From: a virus
IMG/VR virus record: IMGVR_UViG_3300013005_000077
Span: 1-38,658 of that record
DNA: 38,658 bases
Reading direction: 5' to 3' (one strand)
Part shown: positions 23,759-31,287 of the stretch, in pieces
Numbering within the stretch: position 1 is the stretch's first letter
Layout: each line of letters starts with the position of its first letter
Made by a program: the position numbers and the translations under genes
The notes under the pieces: generated by a model
The model's database searches: none
Seen by the model: only the letters and a program-made list of their open reading frames with translations
What the model was told of the DNA's origin: nothing

Positions 23759-25957
23759 TTAAATTAGACAAGCGCCGCCAGCGCAACTAATTTCCTCTAT
23801 TCCGGCAGTATTATCCTCTGTCTCAGCCAGTTGCGTATAATCGACTTTCTTAAAACTATCGAATAGATCACAATAAATTTTCCAATTATAAACATCTTTC
23901 ATACAATAGGTGAGTCTTCTGACGTCTCCATCAAAATACTTACCAGCAAAATTTTTCATTTTGGTAACGAACTTAAGCTTATTTTCAGAATCATTTTCTT
24001 TTGCTTGGTTCATAGATACATAATCACATGCTGCCCATAGATTATTATCAAAAGCATTTAAACCAAGTTCTATCAGTCCAGAACACCACAGAGCCGCATC
24101 TCCATACTCCTTCACTATTTCTCTACTAGTATATACAGTAGTAAATGGTGCTTGAGGATAGTCTTTGTCTCCGCTTTGAGGTATTAAACTAATACCAGCA
24201 AAATATTTTCGATTATCATAAATGTATTTAGTAACATCCTTCCATTCATCTGGTTTAACAGTAACGGTATTACTTACATTATGACTCAGATATTCTTGTG
24301 TGCAAAGAGATCTGTTTTTACCAGAGTACACCCAATTTTTCTGTGTTTCCTTTACAATAGTTAACATTTCAACCGCAGGCAGTTGATTCTTTAACTTTGC
24401 TCCATCTGGAACCTCTATGGGGAACTTGATTACTTCGTCAGTATTATTTGCTGACCAAGAAGATCTTTCGCAGGCTTGGGGGTTTAACTTTTTAAAGTGT
24501 TGGTACGGTGCCTCTAAAACATTGGCCTGTACGTGTCTTATATATCGTTTAGCATGGTGAGGATGAATACCAGACGAAGTACCAAGCATACTAGAAGAAG
24601 TTCCTTCTGGTTTGAGGCAAGTAACTCTGGCAGCTTGATTGATATTGATCTTTTTTGATAGTTCTTTGTTAGTTTCTACAGCGATTTTGGCACCTTGCTT
24701 TAATACGTTTTCTGTTAAAACTATGTCGTGCTTTTCCATAATCCCGGTCAAAGAAACACCTAGTAGTGCTTCTCTCTGGAAGATTTTTTGACTAATTTCT
24801 CCCAGATATTCAAGGTTGGTAAATCCTGCTTGCAGTGTGCCAATAATGGCTGCTGCTTTGCATCTTTCATAAAAATCATTTTCGTCTGTAACAGATGAAC
24901 AGTTGATGGTTGATAGATTACACCCTTGCCAACCGGACTCACCAGTTTCTTCGTCCACCGGCCACATACCAACTTCTACACATGGATTAAATGTCATTTC
25001 TGTTGAATCACTCCATATGAATCCTGGTTCCCCAAACTCCTTGACACTTTCCATCAATGCTTTGAATTCGTCAAATGATGTACTATCTTTTAAAAGAAGA
25101 GCTGAATTATTGCTTCTTGCTCTTTGTGGATTTTCCATATACCAATTACCTGTTTTGGCTTTTGCCATTTCTTCATCATCAGCACTAAATAGAGCTAATG
25201 ATGCGCTTCTTCTAACGCCGCCAGATAATACAGCATCACTGCTATGCATAATAATATCGTATGCATCAATAGGTCTTAGTTTTTTCTGACCGCTAGCAAC
25301 GCATCTGTCTAAAAGTGCCCTAATCTTTTCAAGACCATTTTGTAGTGGCTCAAATCCCGGAGCCTTACCAACACCAGAAGATAGTTTGGCACCTTTACCT
25401 CTAATATTAGAGTAATCAAATACTACATATTGATCTTTGTACTTCTTAAACTTTTCTTCGCTAGCTTTAGTAAAGTAGGAACTTAGCAATGCTCCAAGAG
25501 CATCTGACCATCCTTCGATACTATCTTCTATTATATACTTAATGCCAGTATCTTGATCTTTTTTTGCTTGAGAAAGTGTTGGCAATTTAGCAACATGGTG
25601 TTTTTGCACACTAAAGCCTGTGCCACTACCGCACAATAATAGCCAGAAACACTCTTGGAAAAATCTGAGGCGATCACAATACGAACTTGTGCAATTATAT
25701 ATCTTTGCATTTCTTTTTAAGATTGGTTCCCCGCCAAATTGTAATGCTCTTTGAGAACCTAGGATTTTCTTTTTGTACATCATATCATATGCCCAATCAA
25801 TATCTGGGCCTATATTTTTGTCTGCATATTTGGTATGCATCATATCTCTAACTCTATCGACTGCTTCTTTCCAAGTTTCTCTTCTATTCTTATCTTCTAT
25901 CCAACGGGCATATTTACTAACAAATGTATAATTCTGTAACTCTTGTAAAGCAGACAT
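23759..25957 (-). CDS. nrdJ: class II (B12-dependent) ribonucleotide reductase, monomeric type
   Basis: A protein of 732 residues, the size of the monomeric Lactobacillus-type ribonucleoside-triphosphate reductase (about 740). Visible residues: C89 in YNCTSSY as one redox cysteine, NPCVEVG (324-330) with the thiyl-radical Cys C326, C346 in QGCNLST as probable partner, LKPEGTSS, and the C-terminal relay pair C725/C730 (CAGGAC). Class II enzymes use adenosylcobalamin and need no small subunit or activase, consistent with no such gene nearby. It makes deoxynucleotides for replication independent of oxygen. Compared with the Lactobacillus enzyme there is extra sequence between C326 and C346. AGGAGA precedes the ATG. 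Confidence 0.9.
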   Translation of the reverse strand: MSALQELQNYTFVSKYARWIEDKNRRETWKEAVDRVRDMMHTKYADKNIGPDIDWAYDMMYKKKILGSQRALQFGGEPILKRNAKIYNCTSSYCDRLRFFQECFWLLLCGSGTGFSVQKHHVAKLPTLSQAKKDQDTGIKYIIEDSIEGWSDALGALLSSYFTKASEEKFKKYKDQYVVFDYSNIRGKGAKLSSGVGKAPGFEPLQNGLEKIRALLDRCVASGQKKLRPIDAYDIIMHSSDAVLSGGVRRSASLALFSADDEEMAKAKTGNWYMENPQRARSNNSALLLKDSTSFDEFKALMESVKEFGEPGFIWSDSTEMTFNPCVEVGMWPVDEETGESGWQGCNLSTINCSSVTDENDFYERCKAAAIIGTLQAGFTNLEYLGEISQKIFQREALLGVSLTGIMEKHDIVLTENVLKQGAKIAVETNKELSKKININQAARVTCLKPEGTSSSMLGTSSGIHPHHAKRYIRHVQANVLEAPYQHFKKLNPQACERSSWSANNTDEVIKFPIEVPDGAKLKNQLPAVEMLTIVKETQKNWVYSGKNRSLCTQEYLSHNVSNTVTVKPDEWKDVTKYIYDNRKYFAGISLIPQSGDKDYPQAPFTTVYTSREIVKEYGDAALWCSGLIELGLNAFDNNLWAACDYVSMNQAKENDSENKLKFVTKMKNFAGKYFDGDVRRLTYCMKDVYNWKIYCDLFDSFKKVDYTQLAETEDNTAGIEEISCAGGACLI

Positions 25958-26081
25958 AGACTCTCCTATAAGTTCTTAATAAAGAAATGTGTAGATAACA
26001 CAGGTCGTATTAAAGATAGAAAATTTTGTTTTCATTCTGTGTTACCGTTATAATCCATTGATTCAACGTATTGTATTTACT

Positions 26082-26549
26082 TCATAATACACCAGCAACA
26101 TCTTTCAGCCAAGAAAGATCTGCATTAACTTTGTGAATTTCCATTTTGCTCATTGACATAAAAATATCAAATCTTTTTTGTGCTTCTTCATCAAATAAAT
26201 GTGTTCCATGATCATCTATCATATAGACCTTTTTAATTCCTTCTTGCCATAATGCTATGATACAATCATTGCAACATTGGCCAGTGACATATGCTATTCC
26301 ATTATCTGGTCTAACAACACAATTAGACAGAGCATTTCTTTCAGAGTGTACCATCCACGGATATTTATCTGGTCTAGATGTGGGTAGTTTAGAATCATCT
26401 AAACCTCTAGGGAAACCATTATAACCAACACCCAAAATTCTATTATTAGAGTCTGTTATTACACAACCATGTTTTGTGTGTATATCATGACTACGTTGAG
26501 CGACTATTTTAGCTAGTCCTAAAAAATAATTAATCCAGTCTGGTCGCAT
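26082..26549 (-). CDS. dcd-like: deoxycytidylate (dCMP) deaminase-like
   Basis: A protein of 155 residues with the zinc-deaminase core: H68-S-E70 (HSERNAL, the His-x-Glu catalytic motif) and C93-x2-C96 (CCNDC, in place of the usual PCxxC). GYNGFPRGLDD (42-52) is a substrate-loop signature of dCMP deaminases. It converts dCMP to dUMP for dTTP synthesis; no thymidylate synthase is present in the window. It precedes RNR by a 124-base gap, the largest non-coding stretch here. Confidence 0.85.
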   Translation of the reverse strand: MRPDWINYFLGLAKIVAQRSHDIHTKHGCVITDSNNRILGVGYNGFPRGLDDSKLPTSRPDKYPWMVHSERNALSNCVVRPDNGIAYVTGQCCNDCIIALWQEGIKKVYMIDDHGTHLFDEEAQKRFDIFMSMSKMEIHKVNADLSWLKDVAGVL

Positions 26550-26552
26550 TTC

Positions 26553-26798
26553 CTATTTTTCTAGCAATTTTTTGTAAAAAACTAAAGATGCAGTGGCTCC
26601 TACCACTCCCATCAATATTCCGGCTGGTTGAAGAGGCGTCATGCCCAACAGGTATGTTATTGTACCTCCTGCATACGATCCTGCAACCCCTAAAGCTATT
26701 GTTTTTACAAAACCAAAGTTTTCTTCTCCAGGAACTAAAGTTTTTGCTATTGATCCAACAAAAATGCCATATACACACCATACTAAAAGACTAAACAT
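26553..26798 (-). CDS. GlsB/YeaQ/YmgE-family membrane protein
   Basis: A protein of 81 residues with three membrane segments (about 2-20, 28-50, 57-75). It matches the small Gly-rich stress membrane protein family (Transgly_assoc): GIFVGSIAKTLVPGEENFGF, then a GVAGSYAGGTI block and GILMGVVGATASLVFYKK. In bacteria these respond to envelope or general stress; a phage copy is unusual. It lies 3 bases from the deaminase start and overlaps the next gene by 8. Confidence 0.8.
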   Translation of the reverse strand: MFSLLVWCVYGIFVGSIAKTLVPGEENFGFVKTIALGVAGSYAGGTITYLLGMTPLQPAGILMGVVGATASLVFYKKLLEK

Positions 26799-27195
26799 TT
26801 GCTGCCTCCACTAGGGTTTGAATCTCATCCTTGGTTAATGTTTCTCCTACATCTAATATTGCATTTAATAAAGATAATGAATATTTATTATAATCTTCTT
26901 TATTCAATTCTCTTCTAAGAATTTTTTTGATTCTCATTTTCGTGAACCATCCACGATGTACGCTATAATGTTTGATTTCTGATCCATATAGATCACACTT
27001 ATCTGTTAATGAATAATTTCCAGATAATTTATTTTTATTGCATTCTTGTAATATTCTTATACAAGTTAATATTATACTAATCATCATTAGTATTGTAATA
27101 ATTGCAAATCCGCACCTATCATTATTTGATCTGGAAATAGAAGATTTTTCTAGTACTTTAATAGCAATACTTTTTAACTTCTCATTATTTTCCAT
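26791..27195 (-). CDS. small membrane-anchored protein
   Basis: A protein of 134 residues with one strong hydrophobic segment at about residues 29-47 (FAIITILMMISIILTCI) after a charged N-terminus, and a soluble tail with a conserved-looking SLSLLNAILDVGETLT region. No homologous family recognised. Overlaps the GlsB-like gene and follows the next gene with one base between. Confidence 0.6.
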   Translation of the reverse strand: MENNEKLKSIAIKVLEKSSISRSNNDRCGFAIITILMMISIILTCIRILQECNKNKLSGNYSLTDKCDLYGSEIKHYSVHRGWFTKMRIKKILRRELNKEDYNKYSLSLLNAILDVGETLTKDEIQTLVEAANV

Positions 27196-27196
27196 A

Positions 27197-27553
27197 TTAT
27201 TTTACTCTTTGTTTAGGTAGAGGACAAACACCATTTGGACAATTGTTTTTTGATGGTGGTTGAGGTGCTGGAGTTATGGATTTAATAGGTCCAATTGATA
27301 TAATACTTGGATTTTGTTTTTCTGGTTCGCAATATGTACATTCAATTTTTTTAATGCCATCACCGCTCATATACCAGCCCTTACCAACACAAACTGGACA
27401 GTCTTTTCTGTTATATTTTTTATTAGTTTCGCCAACATGCTTGGCTTTTATAATACCTCCAGCCACGACTACTGGGGCAGTTGTAGAACCATAGTAATGA
27501 GATTGAGAAAACCACAATCCTACACATAATAATGCTACTGATAATTTATTCAT
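27197..27553 (-). CDS. exported Cys-rich small protein
   Basis: A protein of 118 residues with a signal-like N-terminus (MNKLSVALLCVGLWFSQS) and a DnaJ-type zinc pair C52-x2-C55 (CPVCVGKGW) and C72-x2-C75 (CTYC). The end carries C105 and C110 in CPNGVCPLP, a motif I associate with planctomycete-type proteins, followed by a basic tail. The C10 in the signal sequence could allow lipid attachment but is not in a typical lipobox. Role unknown; it sits in the exported-protein cassette. Confidence 0.65.
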   Translation of the reverse strand: MNKLSVALLCVGLWFSQSHYYGSTTAPVVVAGGIIKAKHVGETNKKYNRKDCPVCVGKGWYMSGDGIKKIECTYCEPEKQNPSIISIGPIKSITPAPQPPSKNNCPNGVCPLPKQRVK

Positions 27554-27747
27554 TTTTTATTTCTCCATGGTAGAATATTATCTACTATATTTTTTATAGG
27601 TCTTGGTCTGTTCGGTTTGGGAACATCCACTTTGGGTTTTGGAGAAAACTTTTTCTGAGTTTTATTAAACAGCGCAGCTAGTCTTTCAATGATACTAATG
27701 ATCATATTGATGACAGCTCTAATTTCGAGTCTTTCTCTTAAATTCAT
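27550..27747 (-). CDS. small basic protein
   Basis: A protein of 65 residues: an N-terminal helix with a hydrophobic stretch (RAVINMIISIIERLAALFN) followed by a Lys/Pro-rich tail. It may be membrane-associated. ATGA-type overlap with the next gene. No family recognised. Confidence 0.55.
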   Translation of the reverse strand: MNLRERLEIRAVINMIISIIERLAALFNKTQKKFSPKPKVDVPKPNRPRPIKNIVDNILPWRNKK

Positions 27748-27757
27748 TATTACCTCA

Positions 27758-27790
27758 AATAAAAAGATGTATATATTAATACACCAATTT
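27758..27790 (-). terminator. weak hairpin after peptidase gene
   Basis: In the 63-base gap downstream of the peptidase, the minus strand has TGTAT, a short AT loop, ATACA, then a run of T. The stem is only five base pairs and AT-rich, so a terminator function is uncertain. Confidence 0.3.
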
Positions 27791-27810
27791 TATTTAGGAT
27801 CTGTTTTGAA

Positions 27811-28737
27811 TTATAGATATGTTTCGAAGCCGTAGTCTGGTAATTTCTGTAGAGGAAAACCGTCGAAACCACTAAAGGCATACGAACCATTTTGGCTTAA
27901 CATACCAGCAGCCACGTCGGCATGGATTAAAAATGAGCCCTCTGGAATTGGACCCCATTCTGGATGTCCTCCGTCGTTCCATTTGCCCCAACTATTTTGT
28001 ACAAGAAATGCTGGTTCACCATTTGTGTCATCACAAGCAATCCATGCCATGCAATGTCCCCAGCTTCCAGATTGTTTAGCAAAACCTTTCTTGTCTCTTG
28101 TACTGCTAAAACCATAATTGCTACATACTGCTAATCCATAACCATTAGCTAAAGCATCTCTTGCTTCTTCTACTGTTCTAATTAGTGAGGCTGTTCGTAT
28201 TTGATGATCATTCGCTAGATCTAATACCTTGTCTGGTAATCCTCTTCCTCCCCAACTAGCACCTAGATTACCATTATATTTAGTAAAATCAGCAATACCT
28301 GGATAATTTTTTCTAACAACTATACCACCAACCTTACTCACAAATTCAGCGGCTCTAGCACAACTCATACCTTGTCCAGAAAAGCCCCTGTATCCGTATA
28401 TTGCTTCGGTTGCACCTTTTGCAACCCAGTCTTCTCTCTCATTTCCAATATCTATTTCTACTGCTCTGGTTACGTCACAAGCATTGCGTGTTCCATGACT
28501 AACACAATCCCCAGTAGTTTGTCTTTCATTGTATGGATTTTTATCAAATTTTAAAACACTTTTGAATGGTGTTGAAAGTTTGCCTTTGCCTGTACCGCTT
28601 ATTCTTCTACTAGCATCTCCAAATAATGGATATTTGGATGTTTCCATCAAATGATCATATACATGTTGTTCCCAAATACATCCAGAAAATCCTTTACGAT
28701 AATTATCGTATAATTCTTTAGGGGTATAGCGTGGCAT
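27811..28737 (-). CDS. papain-family (C1) cysteine peptidase
   Basis: A protein of 308 residues. Catalytic signatures of the papain clan: Q73 and C78 (TTGDCVSHG), H228 in GSWGHCMAW, and N248 in VQNSWG, followed by GKW. A C-terminal segment with PIPEGSFLIHADV matches the strand after the Asn. There is no obvious signal peptide, so it may act in the cytosol, be packaged, or be released by a holin. Phages seldom encode papain-type enzymes; role may be virion maturation or degradation of a proteinaceous host layer. No peptidoglycan hydrolase was seen nearby. A 1-base overlap links it to the gene upstream. Confidence 0.85.
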   Translation of the reverse strand: MPRYTPKELYDNYRKGFSGCIWEQHVYDHLMETSKYPLFGDASRRISGTGKGKLSTPFKSVLKFDKNPYNERQTTGDCVSHGTRNACDVTRAVEIDIGNEREDWVAKGATEAIYGYRGFSGQGMSCARAAEFVSKVGGIVVRKNYPGIADFTKYNGNLGASWGGRGLPDKVLDLANDHQIRTASLIRTVEEARDALANGYGLAVCSNYGFSSTRDKKGFAKQSGSWGHCMAWIACDDTNGEPAFLVQNSWGKWNDGGHPEWGPIPEGSFLIHADVAAGMLSQNGSYAFSGFDGFPLQKLPDYGFETYL

Positions 28738-29228
28738 TACTTACTACTTTCATTACAAGCCCAAGCTAATGCATTAAAAGCATCCACAGCTTTTGCTCTT
28801 AGCTCTGGAGATAATAATATCTGATCTTCACCGATACTAGTAACAACAACTGCTTTTGCCGCACTAGGTAAGCTAGAATATTTGCCTTTGATATCTAGTT
28901 TTAACATAACTCCAGCCAAACCATTTGCCTGACGGATATCTTCTGTATTTTTAATAACCATATCTTCTCCATCAAGTTCTACTAATTTAGCAACATCTAT
29001 ATATAGATCTCTTAGCCTTCTAGCATCGGCCTTATGATCAACAACGGAGTTTAGTACCTTAATAACTTCTTCAGCAGCAACCTTAAGTGCTTCATTAGAT
29101 GGGGCAGGTAGTTCAAGAACATCTACCGCTACAGGTCTTGGCCTAAAACCATTAGATAGATCTGGCTTAACTAACCCAACAACTATTAATAATCCTGCTA
29201 AACCTAGTAATATATTTTTAGTACTCAT
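28737..29228 (-). CDS. signal-anchored protein, function unknown
   Basis: A protein of 163 residues from the ATG at 29228, which forms an ATGA overlap with the preceding stop; a TTG at 29252 would extend it within the upstream gene and is unlikely. N-terminal anchor (NILLGLAGLLIVVGLVKP, 4-21) then a soluble helical domain with DARRLRDLYIDVAKLV, GEDMVIKNTEDIRQANGLAG and ALAWACNESSK. The domain is not one I know. It likely sits with its bulk outside the inner membrane, next to the peptidase. Confidence 0.65.
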   Translation of the reverse strand: MSTKNILLGLAGLLIVVGLVKPDLSNGFRPRPVAVDVLELPAPSNEALKVAAEEVIKVLNSVVDHKADARRLRDLYIDVAKLVELDGEDMVIKNTEDIRQANGLAGVMLKLDIKGKYSSLPSAAKAVVVTSIGEDQILLSPELRAKAVDAFNALAWACNESSK

Positions 29229-29611
29229 ACTACATGATCCTTTTTTTGACAAACATTGGGACTTAAAAATGGAAACATCTCATCTGCTACTTTAACCGCT
29301 TCCGAACATCCACTTTGTACAGCCAAATCTCTTGTTTGTTTCCAAGAAACAACTAGCTTAAAAAATGTATCCTCGGCATCGTTCTTTTTTGTTGGAACTA
29401 CTACTGGAGAAACTGATGGAACATTAACTACTGGCAAACCAGCCGTTGCTCCACTTTTCATTTTTTCTACTAAGCCTGCTAAAAGTTTCTGTACTGGGCT
29501 AAGTCTATCCTTAAACACAACCCATAATACTAATCCTACACCAGCATATAGAGCCAAATCCGTTGGACTCAAACGACTACTAAATTCTTGAAAACTTTCT
29601 GTAAAATTCAT
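29225..29611 (-). CDS. membrane protein with Pro/Val-rich linker
   Basis: A protein of 128 residues with one hydrophobic segment (LALYAGVGLVLWVVF, 19-33) and a Val/Pro-rich linker (about 58-73) before a C-terminal domain with two Cys (SGCSEAVKV and PNVCQKK). GAGAGGTT precedes the ATG. Related in style to the adjacent gene at 28737-29228. Function unknown. Confidence 0.6.
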   Translation of the reverse strand: MNFTESFQEFSSRLSPTDLALYAGVGLVLWVVFKDRLSPVQKLLAGLVEKMKSGATAGLPVVNVPSVSPVVVPTKKNDAEDTFFKLVVSWKQTRDLAVQSGCSEAVKVADEMFPFLSPNVCQKKDHVV

Positions 29612-29622
29612 TTTAACCTCTC

Positions 29623-30045
29623 TTATTTATCTGAAACTATTGGAGTCTTATCTACAGCGGGAACAACGGTACTGTTTGGATCAAGAAAAACACCAGTATT
29701 TCTGAATGTTGTAACCAAAGCATCAATCGACGAGCTAGCCAAAATCATCAATATCTGTTTAACATACTTCTGTATAATAGGCTGTAAAAATTTTGGCACA
29801 AATGGAAAATTTATTACTGTAAATACCTGATCGTAAAAATTACTAAGCATTGCCATAGCCAATGTCTTTTTATCTGCACCTCTTAAATTAGGGTTATTAT
29901 TTTCTATACTTTGTATAACCTCTGCAATTGCTAATTGCAAAACATTCCATGCTTGTGGCATGGCAACCTGTTTTGTTGATTGCAATAAAGATTTTGCTTT
30001 ACTGACCAGATTTGTTAGATCGCTTACTGATAGTTGAGCTTCCAT
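29623..30045 (-). CDS. amphipathic protein, holin/lysis cassette candidate
   Basis: A protein of 140 residues with a helical region and a hydrophobic patch (FPFVPKFLQPIIQKYV near 80-95, then QILMILASSSIDALV). Not a clear membrane span. AGGAG lies before the ATG, and it overlaps the holin-like gene's end by 47 bases in another frame. Function unknown. Confidence 0.6.
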   Translation of the reverse strand: MEAQLSVSDLTNLVSKAKSLLQSTKQVAMPQAWNVLQLAIAEVIQSIENNNPNLRGADKKTLAMAMLSNFYDQVFTVINFPFVPKFLQPIIQKYVKQILMILASSSIDALVTTFRNTGVFLDPNSTVVPAVDKTPIVSDK

Positions 30046-30358
30046 TTTTTTTACTCCTCTTTTTCTTGGGTTGAGTTTTGGGTTTGGGATGGTTTTTATT
30101 TATGGTTGCTTTGCGTTCATCTTCTGTGGCTGTATCCCACCAAGTTTTCTTTATTTCTTTTCTGCTATTGATATATTTCCATAGTATAGCTAATTGACCA
30201 CCTATTAATATAATACTTTCAACACCATGACTGACATCTCTTATGAGATCTTCTTTTTGACTATTATCTCCTATTAATCCTACTAAATATAAACCACTAA
30301 ATACAAAACTAACTAGAGTAAACCAGAATTCGCTTGTTCGATAACCGGGTTTAACCAT
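29999..30358 (-). CDS. holin-like two-span membrane protein
   Basis: A protein of 119 residues with two hydrophobic segments (about 9-27, FWFTLVSFVFSGLYLVGLI, and 48-62, ESIILIGGQLAILW) separated by a polar loop, and a very basic tail (residues 90-119). This layout fits class II-type holins; the family is not firmly identified. AAGGAG precedes the ATG and lies at the 3' edge of an inverted repeat (30369-30403), so its translation may be controlled. Placement in the exported-protein cassette supports a lysis role, as inference. Confidence 0.55.
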   Translation of the reverse strand: MVKPGYRTSEFWFTLVSFVFSGLYLVGLIGDNSQKEDLIRDVSHGVESIILIGGQLAILWKYINSRKEIKKTWWDTATEDERKATINKNHPKPKTQPKKKRSKKNGSSTISKRSNKSGQ

Positions 30359-30368
30359 AATAGAATCT

Positions 30369-30403
30369 CCTTAATATTTAAATACACTAAATTTAAGTTA
30401 AGG
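30369..30403 (-). promoter_or_regulatory. inverted repeat covering the holin-like gene's ribosome site
   Basis: On the minus strand, CCTTAA (30398-30403) can pair with TTAAGG (30369-30374), with inner TTAAAT/ATTTAA. The 3' arm includes part of the AAGGAG Shine-Dalgarno sequence of the gene starting at 30358, and the 5' arm overlaps the stop of the upstream fibre-like gene. A ribosome finishing that gene would melt the hairpin, so this could couple translation. Confidence 0.4.
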
Positions 30404-30607
30404 ATTAAGAACAGTAAATCCAGTAGGAAATACATTAGTATTGGTATATATTGATATTTTGCCGCGAATTCCGCCATATCCGTATGGAGAAACACCAGGA
30501 TAAAGATCTCCTTGTATACCAGATATACTAATACCTCCAGAGGCAGAAGATGGGTCTTGATTAGGATCACTATTCCAATATCCATTATTGACTTTAAACC
30601 AAATCAA
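30398..30607 (-). CDS. downstream part of frame-broken fibre-like protein
   Basis: An open frame of about 69 codons with fibre-like composition: GGISISGIQGDL, YPGVSPYGYGG and a Tyr/Asn-rich strand end. There is no ATG at its beginning; the only nearby start would be TTG at 30605-30607 with no ribosome site. The frame begins in the -1 register relative to the ORF at 30604-30705, whose TGA stop lies right at the junction. I read the two as one gene with a frame break, either a natural -1 frameshift or an indel. A competing frame in the same interval (ATG at 30585) has unlikely composition. Confidence 0.5.
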   Translation of the reverse strand: MIWFKVNNGYWNSDPNQDPSSASGGISISGIQGDLYPGVSPYGYGGIRGKISIYTNTNVFPTGFTVLNP

Positions 30608-30705
30608 ATTATATCGCCCGTTGGATCATCCATGAATAAAAATACATCATCATTACTTAATGATCCGCTACCTTCAGGGAATTCATTGATGAGTTTTATA
30701 CCCAT
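30604..30705 (-). CDS. short fibre-like N-terminal module (start of frame-broken gene)
   Basis: A 33-residue frame from ATG at 30705 (its start directly follows the preceding stop) to TGA. The sequence pattern INEFPEGSGSLSNDDVFLFMDD closely resembles the opening of many phage tail-fibre or receptor-type proteins (LPExSGSLSxDDVFLFxDD), which then continue with a longer repeat region. That continuation is found in the -1 frame at 30398-30607. Part of a late-type gene run. Confidence 0.5.
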   Translation of the reverse strand: MGIKLINEFPEGSGSLSNDDVFLFMDDPTGDII

Positions 30706-30909
30706 TTAACCCCCCACTAATTCTACAAAAATACCATTATAGAATCTATTTCCATATTTGTTAGATATGGTTTCTATAGTAGGAGTATTTAGTACTGTTA
30801 CATCATTTGTTTTGTACTGACCTGTTTTTTGAACACTAATAACTAGTGTACCATTTTTGATTGGTTCTGATGTTTTGCTTTTTGTGATATCTGTAAATGG
30901 TCTTGACAT
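30706..30909 (-). CDS. small probable virion protein
   Basis: A protein of 67 residues beginning MSRPFTDITKSKTSEPIKNG and containing beta-like strands (GTLVISVQ, DVTVLN) and an FYNGIFVELVGG end. Composition fits a small structural protein. The start has GGAGA in front, and a TATAAATA late-promoter-like box is 31 bases upstream. Function unknown. Confidence 0.6.
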   Translation of the reverse strand: MSRPFTDITKSKTSEPIKNGTLVISVQKTGQYKTNDVTVLNTPTIETISNKYGNRFYNGIFVELVGG

Positions 30910-30939
30910 GGTAAATCTCCAAGTTTTAAAAATTACTTA

Positions 30940-30947
30940 TATTTATA
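30940..30947 (-). promoter_or_regulatory. T4-type late promoter box (TATAAATA)
   Basis: TATAAATA on the minus strand, preceded by GTG, 31 bases upstream of the ATG at 30909. In T4-like phages this element alone is the late promoter, read by gp55-bearing polymerase. Placement would give a leader of about 25 bases with GGAG in front of the ATG. A gp55-like sigma factor is encoded at 35575-36162. Confidence 0.6.
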
Positions 30948-30952
30948 CACTT

Positions 30953-31273
30953 TTAATGGTTTTCTATTCTATCTTCTAATGCTTCTAATGTTTTGCCCAA
31001 CATGGCAATTTGAACTTTTAGCTCATTCATTACTTCAGTATTTCTTTGTAGAGCAGATGCGAAAGCTGCTTGGCTTTCTTTTCCACTATTTAGTCTTTCC
31101 ATAATAAATTGTCTATCATGAACGTATGGACTTTGGGTCTCTATCATGTTTAATACTTCTGATTTTGTTGCCATATTACGACCAATAGCAACCCAAAATC
31201 CTAACATGGTAACAATAATACCCACGCATGTTGTTGCTATATTTTCCCAGAAATGAATAATAGTTTCACTCAT
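30953..31273 (-). CDS. single-span membrane protein with coiled coil
   Basis: A protein of 106 residues: an N-terminal hydrophobic segment (ATTCVGIIVTMLGFWVAI, 13-30) followed by a long helical, heptad-like region rich in Gln/Glu (50-106). Resembles small phage hemolysin/holin-type or spanin-like partners, but no family is fixed. AAAGGGG precedes the ATG. It may belong to the lysis group just downstream. Confidence 0.6.
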   Translation of the reverse strand: MSETIIHFWENIATTCVGIIVTMLGFWVAIGRNMATKSEVLNMIETQSPYVHDRQFIMERLNSGKESQAAFASALQRNTEVMNELKVQIAMLGKTLEALEDRIENH

Positions 31274-31287
31274 GATATCTAACCCCT

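Noticed and set aside
24903-25289. Plus-strand open frame opposite the RNR gene
   Set aside because: It lies inside the clear RNR coding sequence with catalytic residues on the other strand.
29256-29591. Plus-strand open frame opposite the membrane protein gene
   Set aside because: It is an antisense shadow without ribosome site; the minus-strand frame fits its operon.
30313-30585. Open frame of 90 codons starting at an ATG inside the fibre-like region
   Set aside because: Its product is a random-looking Leu/Ile/Tyr string and it runs through the holin-like gene's start. The overlapping -1 frame has fibre-like composition and fits the upstream module.
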